64,000 bases of DNA from JBAXBF01 sp034429745 (lineage in GTDB: Bacteria; Chloroflexota; Anaerolineae; Anaerolineales; DRKV01), in assembly GCA_034429745.1 (NCBI GenBank), contig DAOUFY010000043.1, forward strand, positions 1 to 64,000, read 5' to 3'. Every line of letters starts with the position of its first letter. The stretch's first letter is position 1. Below, piece by piece: positions 7,660 to 15,958 of the stretch. The translations under genes were made by a program, and so were the position numbers. Under the pieces are notes generated by a model. That model was not told the origin of the DNA. It was given only the letters and a program-made list of their open reading frames with translations, and searched no databases.

Positions 7660-10168
7660 TTTTTCGAGGATCAAGAGAATAAATCCCATTAGCAATAATA
7701 AAATCTACCACAGCAAGGAGCAAGTTTCATCTATAAAAATAGAAAGAAATTTGCTCCTTTGGGTTGCGGTTTTTCTTTTTTTCCTATCAGCTTTTCTTAC
7801 CCTTTCACCTGCCTTTCGTTTTTATCAAGAATCTATTGATCTCCATAACTTGCGTTGGGAACACTGGCGCGGATTTGTCATTTGGTGTTGCTGCTTTGCT
7901 CTGATCCATTATTTTTTCTCACAGCAGCAAACCATTCGCGACCCGCTGTTATTGCCCATCGTTGCTTTTCTTATTGGAATGGGACTGATAACCATATATC
8001 GGCTTTCTCCTCAACTAGGAGACAAACAAACCCTATGGTTGGTCCTCGCTACGGTGTTGTTTATCAGCGGTTCAGCCATAAAAAACCCAATCCCTTTATT
8101 AGAACGGATTGCTGCCCCTTTAATAGCGGCAACTTTAGGGTTAAATGCCCTACCTTTATTCATTGGTGTTCATCCTCTTGGTTATGGTCCAAACTTATGG
8201 TTATCTTTTCATGGGTTTTACATTCAGCCCTCGGAATTATTAAAATTTTCCTTACTTTTATACCTCGCGCGGGGCTTTTCATCACATGCCGCCCTTCAAT
8301 CAAACCCTGCTTGGAATAATTCACCTAAGGGCGATCAATGGTTTTATAAACCTTTTTGTCTAGTCATAGTATGCTGCCTCTCTTTAGGTTTATTGTTTCT
8401 GCAAAGAGATTTTGGGACATTAGTAATTTGCGGAACATTGATCGTCATGCTTTTTTACCTCGCTTTAGGCATTAAAAAGGTTTCCTGGTTAATCATCTGC
8501 AGCATAGCTTTCCTTTTGTGGGCTAATCTCAGCACTTTAAATATTGTGCATATTCGAATTGAAGCTTGGCTAAATCCTTGGCTTGATCCCAGCGGAAAGT
8601 CTTATCAAATCCTCCAATCCTTAATCGCAATAGCTAATGGAGGAATTTTCGGCAAAGGGATTGGGCTAGGGCACCCCTTGTTTATTCCAATCTCTTTTTC
8701 GGATTTCATTTTCTCCGCTATAGTTGAGGAAAATGGAATCATTGGCGGAATAAGTATTATCCTTATCTATGCCTTATTTACTTATCGAGGAATAAAAATT
8801 ACACAAAAAAATCAGCATGCTTTTCTCAACATCGCTTCTGCTGGGGCGACCTACTTAATTTCTCTTCAAAGTTTAATGATTATGGCTGGAAATGTTCGTC
8901 TGCTCCCACTCACAGGAGTAACATTGCCTTTTCTTTCCTATGGTGGCTCCTCCCTAGTCATATCCATGATGTTTTTTATGTTGATCTATACTCCTGAAAT
9001 AGAGGGACAATATTCAGCGGCTCCTTCATTTTACAGTAAGCGGCAATTAAATTTATTCTGGTTAGCAGCAATTGGCTATTCTGCCATCGCATTGAGCTTG
9101 CTGTGGTGGGGTATAGTTCGAGCACCGATTTTACTAGCCCGCCCTGATAATGCGCGTAAAACACTCAATCAATTCTTTATAAAAAGAGGGAGCATTTACA
9201 CCAGAGACTTTCAACCTATCAATTCTTCAAAATTGACGGGCAGTGGTTACATGAGAATATTTCAGAGGCAGTATCATGTCATTCCCTTAGCCCCAATTGT
9301 GGGGTATCATCATTACCGTTACGGCTCTTCAGGTATTGAACATACGCTGAATGATCTGCTTAGCGGAGAACAGCAAATTTCTTTAGATCAGCGAAATTGG
9401 GCACTATGGTTTGGAGGCTTACCTCCCAGCGGTAATAACATACAGCTCACGTTGGATTCACAACTGCAACAAAAAGCCGACCAACTTCTGGAAAACCACG
9501 CCGGCTCTTTGGTGCTCCTTGATGGGAAAAATGGAGAGATTCTGGCTATAAGTTCACACCCCTATTTTAATCCCAACCTTTTAACCCGCGCGGATGGTAC
9601 CGCTAATGTTGATTACTGGACTGCCTTGACTTGGATTGATGAAGCCCCCTTTATCAATCGCGCTGTTCAAGGAACATATTACATCGCCGAAGAACAAGTA
9701 CCGTTGGAGATTAGAGATGGTTTTTATCAATCTCGAAATAATTTAACCACCCCAAAGCGTTCAACCCAAGCTTTACGCTTAGCTATTCTTGCAGCTGCAG
9801 TGAGCAATCACGGAAAACCATTACCGCCAAAAATTGTATTGAGCATTCAAGACTTCCACTCAGCGTGGAAAGATCCCAAGAATGCGTTTCCGTTGGTTTG
9901 GGAAAATAACAAACCTATTCTTCCTTTGTTAGCTTCTGAAACTGCAGAAAATTTTATGAGTCGATTTCCGTCACCAAATTCTCGCTGGGCTATCTGGGGA
10001 ATATCCAGAAATAACAAACCTCCAATTACCTGGCTTATGGGAGCAGCGTTGCATAATCAACGTTGTCGCTATGCGCTTGCAACCATCCTTGAAGAAGAAA
10101 ACCTGCCTTTAGCACAGCAAATTAACAATGAATTGTTAAGCGGAGTACTCTCAAGGTACAAACCATAA
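7640..10168 (+). CDS. SEDS (FtsW/RodA-type) protein fused to a degenerate class B PBP tail
   Basis: 842 aa in two parts. Residues about 35-455 are a polytopic SEDS domain, the family of peptidoglycan glycosyltransferases FtsW, RodA and SpoVE. Family marks include LQRDFGT (about 254-260), AIVEENGIIGG (about 362) and LPLTGVTLPFLSYGGSS (about 423-438). After one more membrane helix (about 465-490), residues about 495-842 resemble the pedestal and start of a class B penicillin-binding protein: APIVGYHHYRYGSSGIE, then LTLDSQLQQKA, then GSLVLLDGKNGEILAISSHP. Where an active PBP would have NRA-x-G-x-YPPGSxFK, this protein has NRAVQGTYYIAEEQ: the SxxK serine and lysine are gone, no SxN or KTG motif follows, and the tail is too short for a transpeptidase. 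The ATG overlaps mtnP and has no clear ribosome site, so the true N-terminus is uncertain; a start inside is possible. Confidence 0.85.
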   Translation: MENTFPSFSRIKRINPISNNKIYHSKEQVSSIKIERNLLLWVAVFLFFLSAFLTLSPAFRFYQESIDLHNLRWEHWRGFVIWCCCFALIHYFFSQQQTIRDPLLLPIVAFLIGMGLITIYRLSPQLGDKQTLWLVLATVLFISGSAIKNPIPLLERIAAPLIAATLGLNALPLFIGVHPLGYGPNLWLSFHGFYIQPSELLKFSLLLYLARGFSSHAALQSNPAWNNSPKGDQWFYKPFCLVIVCCLSLGLLFLQRDFGTLVICGTLIVMLFYLALGIKKVSWLIICSIAFLLWANLSTLNIVHIRIEAWLNPWLDPSGKSYQILQSLIAIANGGIFGKGIGLGHPLFIPISFSDFIFSAIVEENGIIGGISIILIYALFTYRGIKITQKNQHAFLNIASAGATYLISLQSLMIMAGNVRLLPLTGVTLPFLSYGGSSLVISMMFFMLIYTPEIEGQYSAAPSFYSKRQLNLFWLAAIGYSAIALSLLWWGIVRAPILLARPDNARKTLNQFFIKRGSIYTRDFQPINSSKLTGSGYMRIFQRQYHVIPLAPIVGYHHYRYGSSGIEHTLNDLLSGEQQISLDQRNWALWFGGLPPSGNNIQLTLDSQLQQKADQLLENHAGSLVLLDGKNGEILAISSHPYFNPNLLTRADGTANVDYWTALTWIDEAPFINRAVQGTYYIAEEQVPLEIRDGFYQSRNNLTTPKRSTQALRLAILAAAVSNHGKPLPPKIVLSIQDFHSAWKDPKNAFPLVWENNKPILPLLASETAENFMSRFPSPNSRWAIWGISRNNKPPITWLMGAALHNQRCRYALATILEEENLPLAQQINNELLSGVLSRYKP

Positions 10169-10187
10169 TCAATCTAGCGATAATCGT

Positions 10188-10196
10188 TGGTATAAT
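10188..10196 (+). promoter_or_regulatory. Extended -10 directly before the first PilZ gene (leaderless)
   Basis: TGGTATAAT ends six bases before the ATG at 10203. Transcription would start at or next to the A of the ATG. No ribosome-binding site precedes the ATG, which fits a leaderless mRNA. Confidence 0.65.
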
Positions 10197-10202
10197 TAAT
10201 TT

Positions 10203-11111
10203 ATGAACCCACAACAAGAAATCTGTTTATTACTAAAAAGAGCAGAAGCGCAGCCGGAAAAAGTCTCTTTGTTGAATACCTATAGTGCATTATCTATTTC
10301 CTATACTACACAAGAAATTCATGTCCATGACAACCATACTGTTCTAGTAAAAGTCGATCAAATGCAAATCTTATGTATGTCGCGCGAAAGAAGCACTTGC
10401 GTGAGGAGTGAATTCCTCCCCGGCTTAGCACAGGCTCAGGTTGCCGAGGTGGATTTTACGTCCGATCGCGCTCTGCTGACAAATTTCACCTACGAACAAC
10501 AAGACTTTAGCCGGCGGCAACAAATCCGCGTTGAACCAAAACAGACCATCATCGGACTTTTTTACACGGATGACGAAAACAAAAATATTGTGTGCCAAAT
10601 TGCTGATATTTCTCTTGATGGCATTGGCATTTATGTTACCGAAGATGATATTTTTCCCGGCAAACTCACCATTGGAATGAGCATCACCCTTCATTTCAGG
10701 CTTCCCATTGAAAGAGATGAGGAACTGAATACAACGTACAAGAGTATCCCCTATTCTCCCCCTTTAGAAAAGGATTACCGTCTATTTCGCCGTTTATACG
10801 TCCCTGAACCACTGATGAAATACCCATCCATTTGGGGCAAGATAGGTATAAGCCGCGAGATTAAATCGGTAGGATGTGTAATTAAAGGGATTGTGATGAA
10901 TTACTCGTCTGAACCTGAACTGCAACGCAGAAGATACGGCATTCGTTTCACCCCTATTTATGATGATTTAGCTCTGCGAACATCACGCGCCAATATCTCA
11001 AAATTTATTATTCAGCGTCAAACAGAAATCATCCAAGAAATACGAGAAAAATATGATCTAGTATCCTGGCTGGTAATGAACGAAAAACCTATAGCCAACC
11101 TTTCCTCATGA
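10203..11111 (+). CDS. PilZ-domain protein (first of a tandem pair)
   Basis: A 302-aa soluble protein. The central part has a PilZ signature for cyclic di-GMP binding: RQQIR (RxxxR, about residues 101-105), then DISLDGIGIYV (DxSxxG, about 136-141). The N-terminal hundred residues look like a YcgR-N-type beta domain. The C-terminal part contains a long insertion before the last PilZ strand (YGIRFTPIYD) and a final helix (FIIQRQTEIIQEIREKYD). The neighbour at 11130 has the same architecture, so they are paralogues. PilZ proteins commonly adjust motility, polysaccharide synthesis or transcription to c-di-GMP; the partner here is unknown. No GGDEF or EAL enzyme lies in the window. Confidence 0.8.
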   Translation: MNPQQEICLLLKRAEAQPEKVSLLNTYSALSISYTTQEIHVHDNHTVLVKVDQMQILCMSRERSTCVRSEFLPGLAQAQVAEVDFTSDRALLTNFTYEQQDFSRRQQIRVEPKQTIIGLFYTDDENKNIVCQIADISLDGIGIYVTEDDIFPGKLTIGMSITLHFRLPIERDEELNTTYKSIPYSPPLEKDYRLFRRLYVPEPLMKYPSIWGKIGISREIKSVGCVIKGIVMNYSSEPELQRRRYGIRFTPIYDDLALRTSRANISKFIIQRQTEIIQEIREKYDLVSWLVMNEKPIANLSS

Positions 11112-11129
11112 TTTTTTGGAGAAAAACCC

Positions 11130-12026
11130 ATGCGATCAGCTGCTGAAATTCCATCTTTGCTTGAAAGAATTTATAAGGAAAATTTAGAACTTTCCTTAAT
11201 AAATGTATATAAAGGATTCCCCATTTCTTACCCGGCGCAGATCATCGCTATTGATCGAAAATCAATCCAAGTGCAATCCAACCCATTCCAAATTGTCTGC
11301 ATACATCAAGATAAAGAAACTTACATGCGCAGCCCGATATTTCCCCATACAGTTCATGCGCACATCATGAAAATAGACATTCCCCAATCACAGGCGGTGT
11401 TGTCGCAATTTGAGTACGTGGCTGGTTCCATCGGCGAGAGAAAACAAGTGCGCGTTGAGCCTGCAACCTCTCTTGAAGGGGTTATTAAACCAGAAGAAAA
11501 GCATATTTCTTTTACGGGTGAAATCGCGGATATTTCCTTGGATGGCATAGCCATCCTACTTTCTCCTGGTTTGCAAGCGCCAAAAATACTGCGCGAGGGA
11601 ACACGCGTTATTTTACACTTGCAGCTGCCCGTAGAAATCAAACCTCCTCCAGCAGTAAAAACCGAAATTATTCCACAGCCGCAAATACGTACAGAACGAT
11701 TTAGCGGCATAAAAAGGCCTGCAACCGAAGCTGATATTATAGAAGAAAAATTCCCAGATTTAACCCCCATTTATGGGCAAAGTACAACTACTGGAATAGT
11801 GCAAAAGGAATTTGTCGTTGAAGGCATTGTCAGAAACGTTGTTGCTGATAGACATCTGCGAAAGCATCGAATTGGCATTAAATTGCTCAACAATGGCCCA
11901 CAACGCTCTGCAATTTCACAGTTCATTCTCCAAAGACAAGCTCAACTATTACAAGAAATCCGTCAATTATATCAAGTATTAGCCCAAACTTATACGGCTT
12001 TTAAAAAACGGGAATCTTCCCGTTAG
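11130..12026 (+). CDS. PilZ-domain protein (second of a tandem pair)
   Basis: A 298-aa paralogue of the protein just upstream, 18 bp away and surely co-transcribed. A TTGGAG ribosome site precedes the ATG. It repeats the same order: N-terminal beta domain, RKQVR (RxxxR), DISLDGIAILL (DxSxxG), a proline- and acid-rich insertion (PPPAVKTEI to about EEKFPDLTP), the closing PilZ strand HRIGIKLL, and the terminal helix FILQRQAQLLQEIRQLYQ. All residues needed for c-di-GMP contact seem present in both copies. The last 26 bases of the gene also contain the terminator of the opposing gene. Confidence 0.8.
   Translation: MRSAAEIPSLLERIYKENLELSLINVYKGFPISYPAQIIAIDRKSIQVQSNPFQIVCIHQDKETYMRSPIFPHTVHAHIMKIDIPQSQAVLSQFEYVAGSIGERKQVRVEPATSLEGVIKPEEKHISFTGEIADISLDGIAILLSPGLQAPKILREGTRVILHLQLPVEIKPPPAVKTEIIPQPQIRTERFSGIKRPATEADIIEEKFPDLTPIYGQSTTTGIVQKEFVVEGIVRNVVADRHLRKHRIGIKLLNNGPQRSAISQFILQRQAQLLQEIRQLYQVLAQTYTAFKKRESSR
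12001..12024 (-). terminator. Intrinsic terminator of the 79-aa gene, inside the PilZ2 coding end
   Basis: A perfect 8-bp inverted repeat AACGGGAA-TC-TTCCCGTT (12007-12024) is followed on the minus strand by TTTTTT. It lies five bases after the stop of the gene at 12029-12268. It occupies the final codons of the second PilZ gene. Confidence 0.8.
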
Positions 12027-12028
12027 TC

Positions 12029-12268
12029 TTAATCGCCCTCATCAATGCCGAGCAAAAAGTGGTTGGGAAGGACATATGATGCTGCCTTTACCATGACTGG
12101 AATATGACCATCAGACAAGTTCTGCTCCACTTGTAATGCCTTTGGATGGACAAGGCAGGAAGTTGGTGTTTTGCCATATTTGTGCTTATAATACTCTATA
12201 GCTTGTAGAATGCGCTGGGCAAAAGTAGCTTTGGGGTTATTATCGTACCATAACATTCCTTCGTTCAT
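12029..12268 (-). CDS. Conserved-looking 79-aa protein of unknown function
   Basis: A small soluble protein without a signal peptide or membrane segment. It has an amphipathic N-terminal helix (FAQRILQAIEYYKHKYG), then TPTSCLVHPKAL with one cysteine, and an acidic C-terminus (LLGIDEGD). I do not know its function. The reasons to call it real are a strong AGGAG ribosome site, a consensus promoter with a palindromic operator, and a perfect terminator. It stands alone, convergent with the PilZ pair. Its promoter is nearly identical to that of the membrane protein gene at 36006-36530, so the two are probably controlled by the same repressor. Confidence 0.75.
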   Translation of the reverse strand: MNEGMLWYDNNPKATFAQRILQAIEYYKHKYGKTPTSCLVHPKALQVEQNLSDGHIPVMVKAASYVLPNHFLLGIDEGD

Positions 12269-12293
12269 TGCTCATCTCCTCATATTTACTCCT

Positions 12294-12322
12294 ATTATAG
12301 AACAAATTTTCTATATTGTCAA
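12294..12322 (-). promoter_or_regulatory. Consensus promoter with palindromic operator
   Basis: On the minus strand TTGACA (12322-12317), a 17-bp spacer and TATAAT (12299-12294) form a full-consensus sigma-70 promoter. Overlapping the spacer and -10 is a perfect palindrome TATAGAA-N6-TTCTATA at 12296-12315. The same palindrome, at the same offset from the -10, occurs at 36576-36595. A repressor bound here would block RNA polymerase. The core GAAC-N4-(A/T)TTC resembles a relaxed Gram-positive-type LexA box, but this is only a suggestion. Confidence 0.85.
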
Positions 12323-12499
12323 GATTGCAAGAGTATTTTTTCATTAGTTATCTACAAACAAAAAGAGAAGCAGCAGCAAGGGAAAAAGAGCACATGAAAA
12401 AAGGTTCATCCCATACTCATTCACCCACTTTAACCAAACTTACTCACTCACCATTCAATTCATTTTTATTAAATAATTAGAAAAAGGATCAACAACCTA

Positions 12500-12508
12500 T
12501 GATACAAT
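12500..12508 (+). promoter_or_regulatory. Extended -10 promoter for the HD-hydrolase operon
   Basis: TGATACAAT fits an extended -10 with one change from TATAAT. It lies 30 bp before the GTG start at 12539 and would give a leader of about 24 nt. The remainder of the gap 12323-12499 is AT-rich with no feature I can name. Confidence 0.45.
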
Positions 12509-12538
12509 TAGAAAAACTCATTACAGGGTAAGATAACT

Positions 12539-13384
12539 GTGTTATCACTCAATCAACTGCTGACCGAGCATTTTGTAAATCATTTGCAGCAAGTCTATCT
12601 TCTTACTTGCGGCGAGAAGGAAAAAACAGTGGTTTGCACAGCTGCAAGTGCTGCGCGGCTTTCCATGAACATCTTATTCAACTCTGACGCTTTGTATCAT
12701 AATGCTGAGCACACCATGTTGGTTACATCCGTTGCTCTAGAAATTTTGCTCGGAAAACAATATCAAGAAGGCACTGTTACTCCTCACGATTGGCTTCACT
12801 TTGTGCTTGCCGCATTGTTCCACGATATCGGTTATGTTAAAGGTATCTGCAGATTAGACAAAGATGGCAACTTTGCGACAGGTATTGGTGATGAGGTAGT
12901 CCAAATCAGCCCGCTAGGAAGCGATATTACCCTGGCACCATACCACGTTGACCGCAGCCAATTATTTATCCGCGAACGATTTGGCAATAACTTTATGGGT
13001 GACTCGGTGAACATTGATACTGACATCATTTGTTCCTACATCGAGATGACTCGCTACCCACCCCTTGAGCAATCACTTCAGGAGAATTTCGACGATTACG
13101 CTTCGCTATTACGAGCAGCTGATTTCATTGGGCAGTTAGGTGATCCAAATTACTTAAATAAGACTATTGCCTTATTTTATGAGTATGTAGAATTAGGAAT
13201 GAATCAACAGTTAGGTTACCACGCGCCGGGTGAATTGCGAAAAAAATTTGCAAAATTCTATTGGGAAGAAGTCAGCCCTTATATTCAACCGGCTTTGCGT
13301 TACCTGCGCTTAACCTCTGACGGCAAGCAATGGATTGCTAACTTACATTCTCACGTTTTTAACGTCGAACATGAGGTGTTATGA
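12539..13384 (+). CDS. HD-domain metal-dependent phosphohydrolase
   Basis: A 281-aa protein of the HD superfamily. Metal-ligand motifs are in order: HNAEHT (about 59-64), FHDIGY (about 98-103, the HD pair), and a later Asp in LRAADFIGQLGDP (about 196). The protein is predicted cytoplasmic. Enzymes of this group hydrolyse nucleotides or cyclic nucleotides; the substrate cannot be told here. The start is GTG with AGGG about 12 bases upstream. Its stop overlaps the next gene by four bases (ATGA), so translation of the hydrolase and the lipoprotein is coupled. Confidence 0.8.
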   Translation: MLSLNQLLTEHFVNHLQQVYLLTCGEKEKTVVCTAASAARLSMNILFNSDALYHNAEHTMLVTSVALEILLGKQYQEGTVTPHDWLHFVLAALFHDIGYVKGICRLDKDGNFATGIGDEVVQISPLGSDITLAPYHVDRSQLFIRERFGNNFMGDSVNIDTDIICSYIEMTRYPPLEQSLQENFDDYASLLRAADFIGQLGDPNYLNKTIALFYEYVELGMNQQLGYHAPGELRKKFAKFYWEEVSPYIQPALRYLRLTSDGKQWIANLHSHVFNVEHEVL

Positions 13385-15162
13385 ACAGAGCAGGCATGAA
13401 TATACAAAATAGTAAACTTTATTGGGCAGTTATTCTGCTAGTACTTGGGCTTATTATTTCTGCTTGCCAACCGAAACCTACTGCCATTCCCTCAAAACCC
13501 GACTCTAGCACTCCTATAAATCGTGCACCCGTACCTCAGCAAGAGACCTTCACCCCGCAGCAAATCATTACCATAACTCCCGTCATTATCAAAAGAGAAA
13601 CAGCTTCACCCTTTTTAATGAGTAAAGCTGCTTGGTTGACTTACACAAATATAGATTATGGGTTTTCCTTTCAATATCCCCCTCAATGGAAGCTCTTAGA
13701 GCAAGATAAAAAAGAGCCTCATTACATTAAACTTAGCACCGACTCGGTTATTCTTATCATAGGATATAAATGGAGCAATGAGGATAAAATGATTACCGGG
13801 GGCGGCACCTTGCCCGGCACACTTGAGAGCGGTGGTTATGCAACTTTAGCAGGGCAACTGACACCAAAACTTTACCTGATTGAGAATGGCAAAGTTAAAT
13901 CCATCTACTACAATGGAATCAATGCTGAGATACCCATTCAAGCCTCTCCACAAGGGCTTGTACTTTCAATCCGCCTAATTCCAGCTCCAGGCAGCGATTA
14001 TCATACAGTTGACATTCCAGAAAGCACCCAAAAAGAACTCGACGAAGTTCTGAACTCTTTTATTTTTCATAAGACGAGCAGAGTGTCTCTGCCTACTGCG
14101 AGCTTATCAACACCCATACCTGCTGACTGGAAACAGTGGGAAAATTCAGTGGCTGGATTTCGCTTCTACTATCCGCCAAATTGGAATGTGGAAGAACAAC
14201 CACATCTGGTAAAAGTAAAACAAAACGGTTTAACACTGCTGATCGGCTATCGCTTCGATGATGAAAACGTCAATCTTGGGCCGGATCAATTGCCACCCGG
14301 CGAGCTTCGTACTCAGATCAGCCTACCCTTTTTCAATCAGCAGATACCAAAACAGGTATTATTCTACGAGAATAAACAAAAAGCTGTCCTGTATGGAAAT
14401 GATGAGATTGCTGTATTTAACCCCAATAAAAATCAGACCATACATTTTGTACTATTGGGATATGATTTTCAAACAGATTATGCCAGTACCGATATCTCCA
14501 GCCAAGCTCAAGAAACGCTTGATAAAATTGTTACATCCTTTCAATTCTCTAGTAGCCAGCAAACGCCCCTAAGTACCGCCACACCTACCACACTGCCATT
14601 CTTGCTCACCGACCCTACCTGGAAAGATGATTTTAACAGCAGCCATCAATGGTACTTGCTTCAAACCGCCAATACAAATTTTAGTATTAAGGATGGCAAG
14701 CTACTCATGCAATCAGTTGCTCCCAGCACCATAGAAGAATGGGGGGTATCGAGGGTAAGCGGGTTGAAGGATTTTTATCTTGAGGGAAATTTCATTACTG
14801 GCGAAGCATGCAGCGGATTAGACCGATATGGATTTCTATTCCGAGCACCGCGGCCTACTGAAGGATATGTGGTTAATTTCTCCTGCAATGGGCAATACCG
14901 CTTGTACATTTGGGATGGCAGTCAGTACAAACCCCTCGTCCCTTGGACTCCGTCCACAACAATTCGCAGGGGAGCTAACCAAAAAAACACCTTAGGCATA
15001 GCAGCGATTGGAAATACCATCACCATATATGCTAATCGCATTCCTTTAACCTCAATAACTGACAACACGTATCCTAGCGGCGGTTTTGGACTGCTGATTG
15101 GTTCAGCGGAAACACAAAATTTTACAGTCTTGGTGGAAGATGTAGCCTATTGGCAGAAATAA
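13381..15162 (+). CDS. Large lipoprotein with two PsbP-like repeats and a lectin-like C-terminal domain
   Basis: 593 aa. A lipoprotein signal peptide ends at IISAC (Cys 29), so the protein is tethered to the outer face of the membrane. A Pro/Thr-rich linker follows. Two copies of a PsbP/DcrB-like domain are recognisable from YGFSFQYPPQWK (about 95-106) and GFRFYYPPNWNV (about 258-269). A further Pro/Thr linker leads to a concanavalin/LamG-like beta-sandwich domain that begins WKDDFNSSHQWY (about 415) and continues to the end. None of these domains shows a catalytic motif. The start could be either ATG at 13381 or the one five codons later. It is coupled to the HD hydrolase by ATGA. Function is unknown; binding of an extracellular ligand is a reasonable guess. 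Confidence 0.8.
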   Translation: MNRAGMNIQNSKLYWAVILLVLGLIISACQPKPTAIPSKPDSSTPINRAPVPQQETFTPQQIITITPVIIKRETASPFLMSKAAWLTYTNIDYGFSFQYPPQWKLLEQDKKEPHYIKLSTDSVILIIGYKWSNEDKMITGGGTLPGTLESGGYATLAGQLTPKLYLIENGKVKSIYYNGINAEIPIQASPQGLVLSIRLIPAPGSDYHTVDIPESTQKELDEVLNSFIFHKTSRVSLPTASLSTPIPADWKQWENSVAGFRFYYPPNWNVEEQPHLVKVKQNGLTLLIGYRFDDENVNLGPDQLPPGELRTQISLPFFNQQIPKQVLFYENKQKAVLYGNDEIAVFNPNKNQTIHFVLLGYDFQTDYASTDISSQAQETLDKIVTSFQFSSSQQTPLSTATPTTLPFLLTDPTWKDDFNSSHQWYLLQTANTNFSIKDGKLLMQSVAPSTIEEWGVSRVSGLKDFYLEGNFITGEACSGLDRYGFLFRAPRPTEGYVVNFSCNGQYRLYIWDGSQYKPLVPWTPSTTIRRGANQKNTLGIAAIGNTITIYANRIPLTSITDNTYPSGGFGLLIGSAETQNFTVLVEDVAYWQK

Positions 15163-15194
15163 GCAAGTAGTACGACCACAAGATAAACAACACG

Positions 15195-15917
15195 ATGACA
15201 GAAGTACTTCATTCTCTTAAGGATTTTGAAGTTTGGATTTATGGGTTGCTGGGCATTGTTGGCTTGTTATCATTGGTTAAGTTTGCAAAAGCTTGGAATG
15301 AAATGAGACAAGCCGCCTTTGGACTTGAACTGGAAAGTGCTCAGCAGCAGCTCAATCAGGCTGCTACGACTATTGTTTTGGTTATCATGTTTTCCATTGG
15401 AGAATTTTTTTTAGTCAACATTGTAATTCCAAACATTCCAGAAGCAACTTCATTGCCAACACCCACATTAAACGTTTTAGTTACACCTACAGTAACTCTG
15501 CCTGCAAACGAAACAGAATCTATTACTCCCTCACCCGAGACAGAACTTGCTTCCATCGCAATGGAATCAACAGCTAACCAGACTCCAAATTCTGCCGCAG
15601 GCGGCTGCATTCCACAGCAAATTGAGATTACCAACCCCATCTCCGGCAGCAGTATTACCGGCATACAACCCATTGAAGGGTCTGCAAATATTCCAAATTT
15701 TGGTTTCTACAAATTTGAGTTTTCCAGTCCCGGGCAAACTAATTGGCTGGCTATTCAAGCTTGGACAACACCCAAAAAAAATGAAGTCTTAGGTCAATGG
15801 GATACAAGCCGCTTACCTTCAGGATTATACTTGCTGCGTCTCGTTGTAACAGATAACCAAGGCAAAGCTTTAACTCCTTGTGTTATTCAAGTAAATGTAG
15901 TACAACCAGAACAATAA
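15195..15917 (+). CDS. Two-helix membrane protein with an extracytoplasmic Ig-like domain
   Basis: 240 aa. Two hydrophobic helices (about 12-29 and 56-77) flank a short amphipathic helix, followed by a Thr/Pro-rich linker (about 88-125). The C-terminal 100 residues form a beta domain that starts CIPQQIEITNPISGSSITG and contains LPSGLYLLRLVVTDNQG, the pattern of bacterial Ig/fibronectin-like modules. A related module appears at the C-terminus of the class A PBP in this window (SQLPAGEYTLRLLITS). It lies 32 bp behind the lipoprotein gene and probably shares its transcript. I cannot assign a function. Confidence 0.7.
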   Translation: MTEVLHSLKDFEVWIYGLLGIVGLLSLVKFAKAWNEMRQAAFGLELESAQQQLNQAATTIVLVIMFSIGEFFLVNIVIPNIPEATSLPTPTLNVLVTPTVTLPANETESITPSPETELASIAMESTANQTPNSAAGGCIPQQIEITNPISGSSITGIQPIEGSANIPNFGFYKFEFSSPGQTNWLAIQAWTTPKKNEVLGQWDTSRLPSGLYLLRLVVTDNQGKALTPCVIQVNVVQPEQ

Positions 15918-15958
15918 TCTTCGTCAGAGAAGATTGAAACTTATACTAGAGTGAGTAT

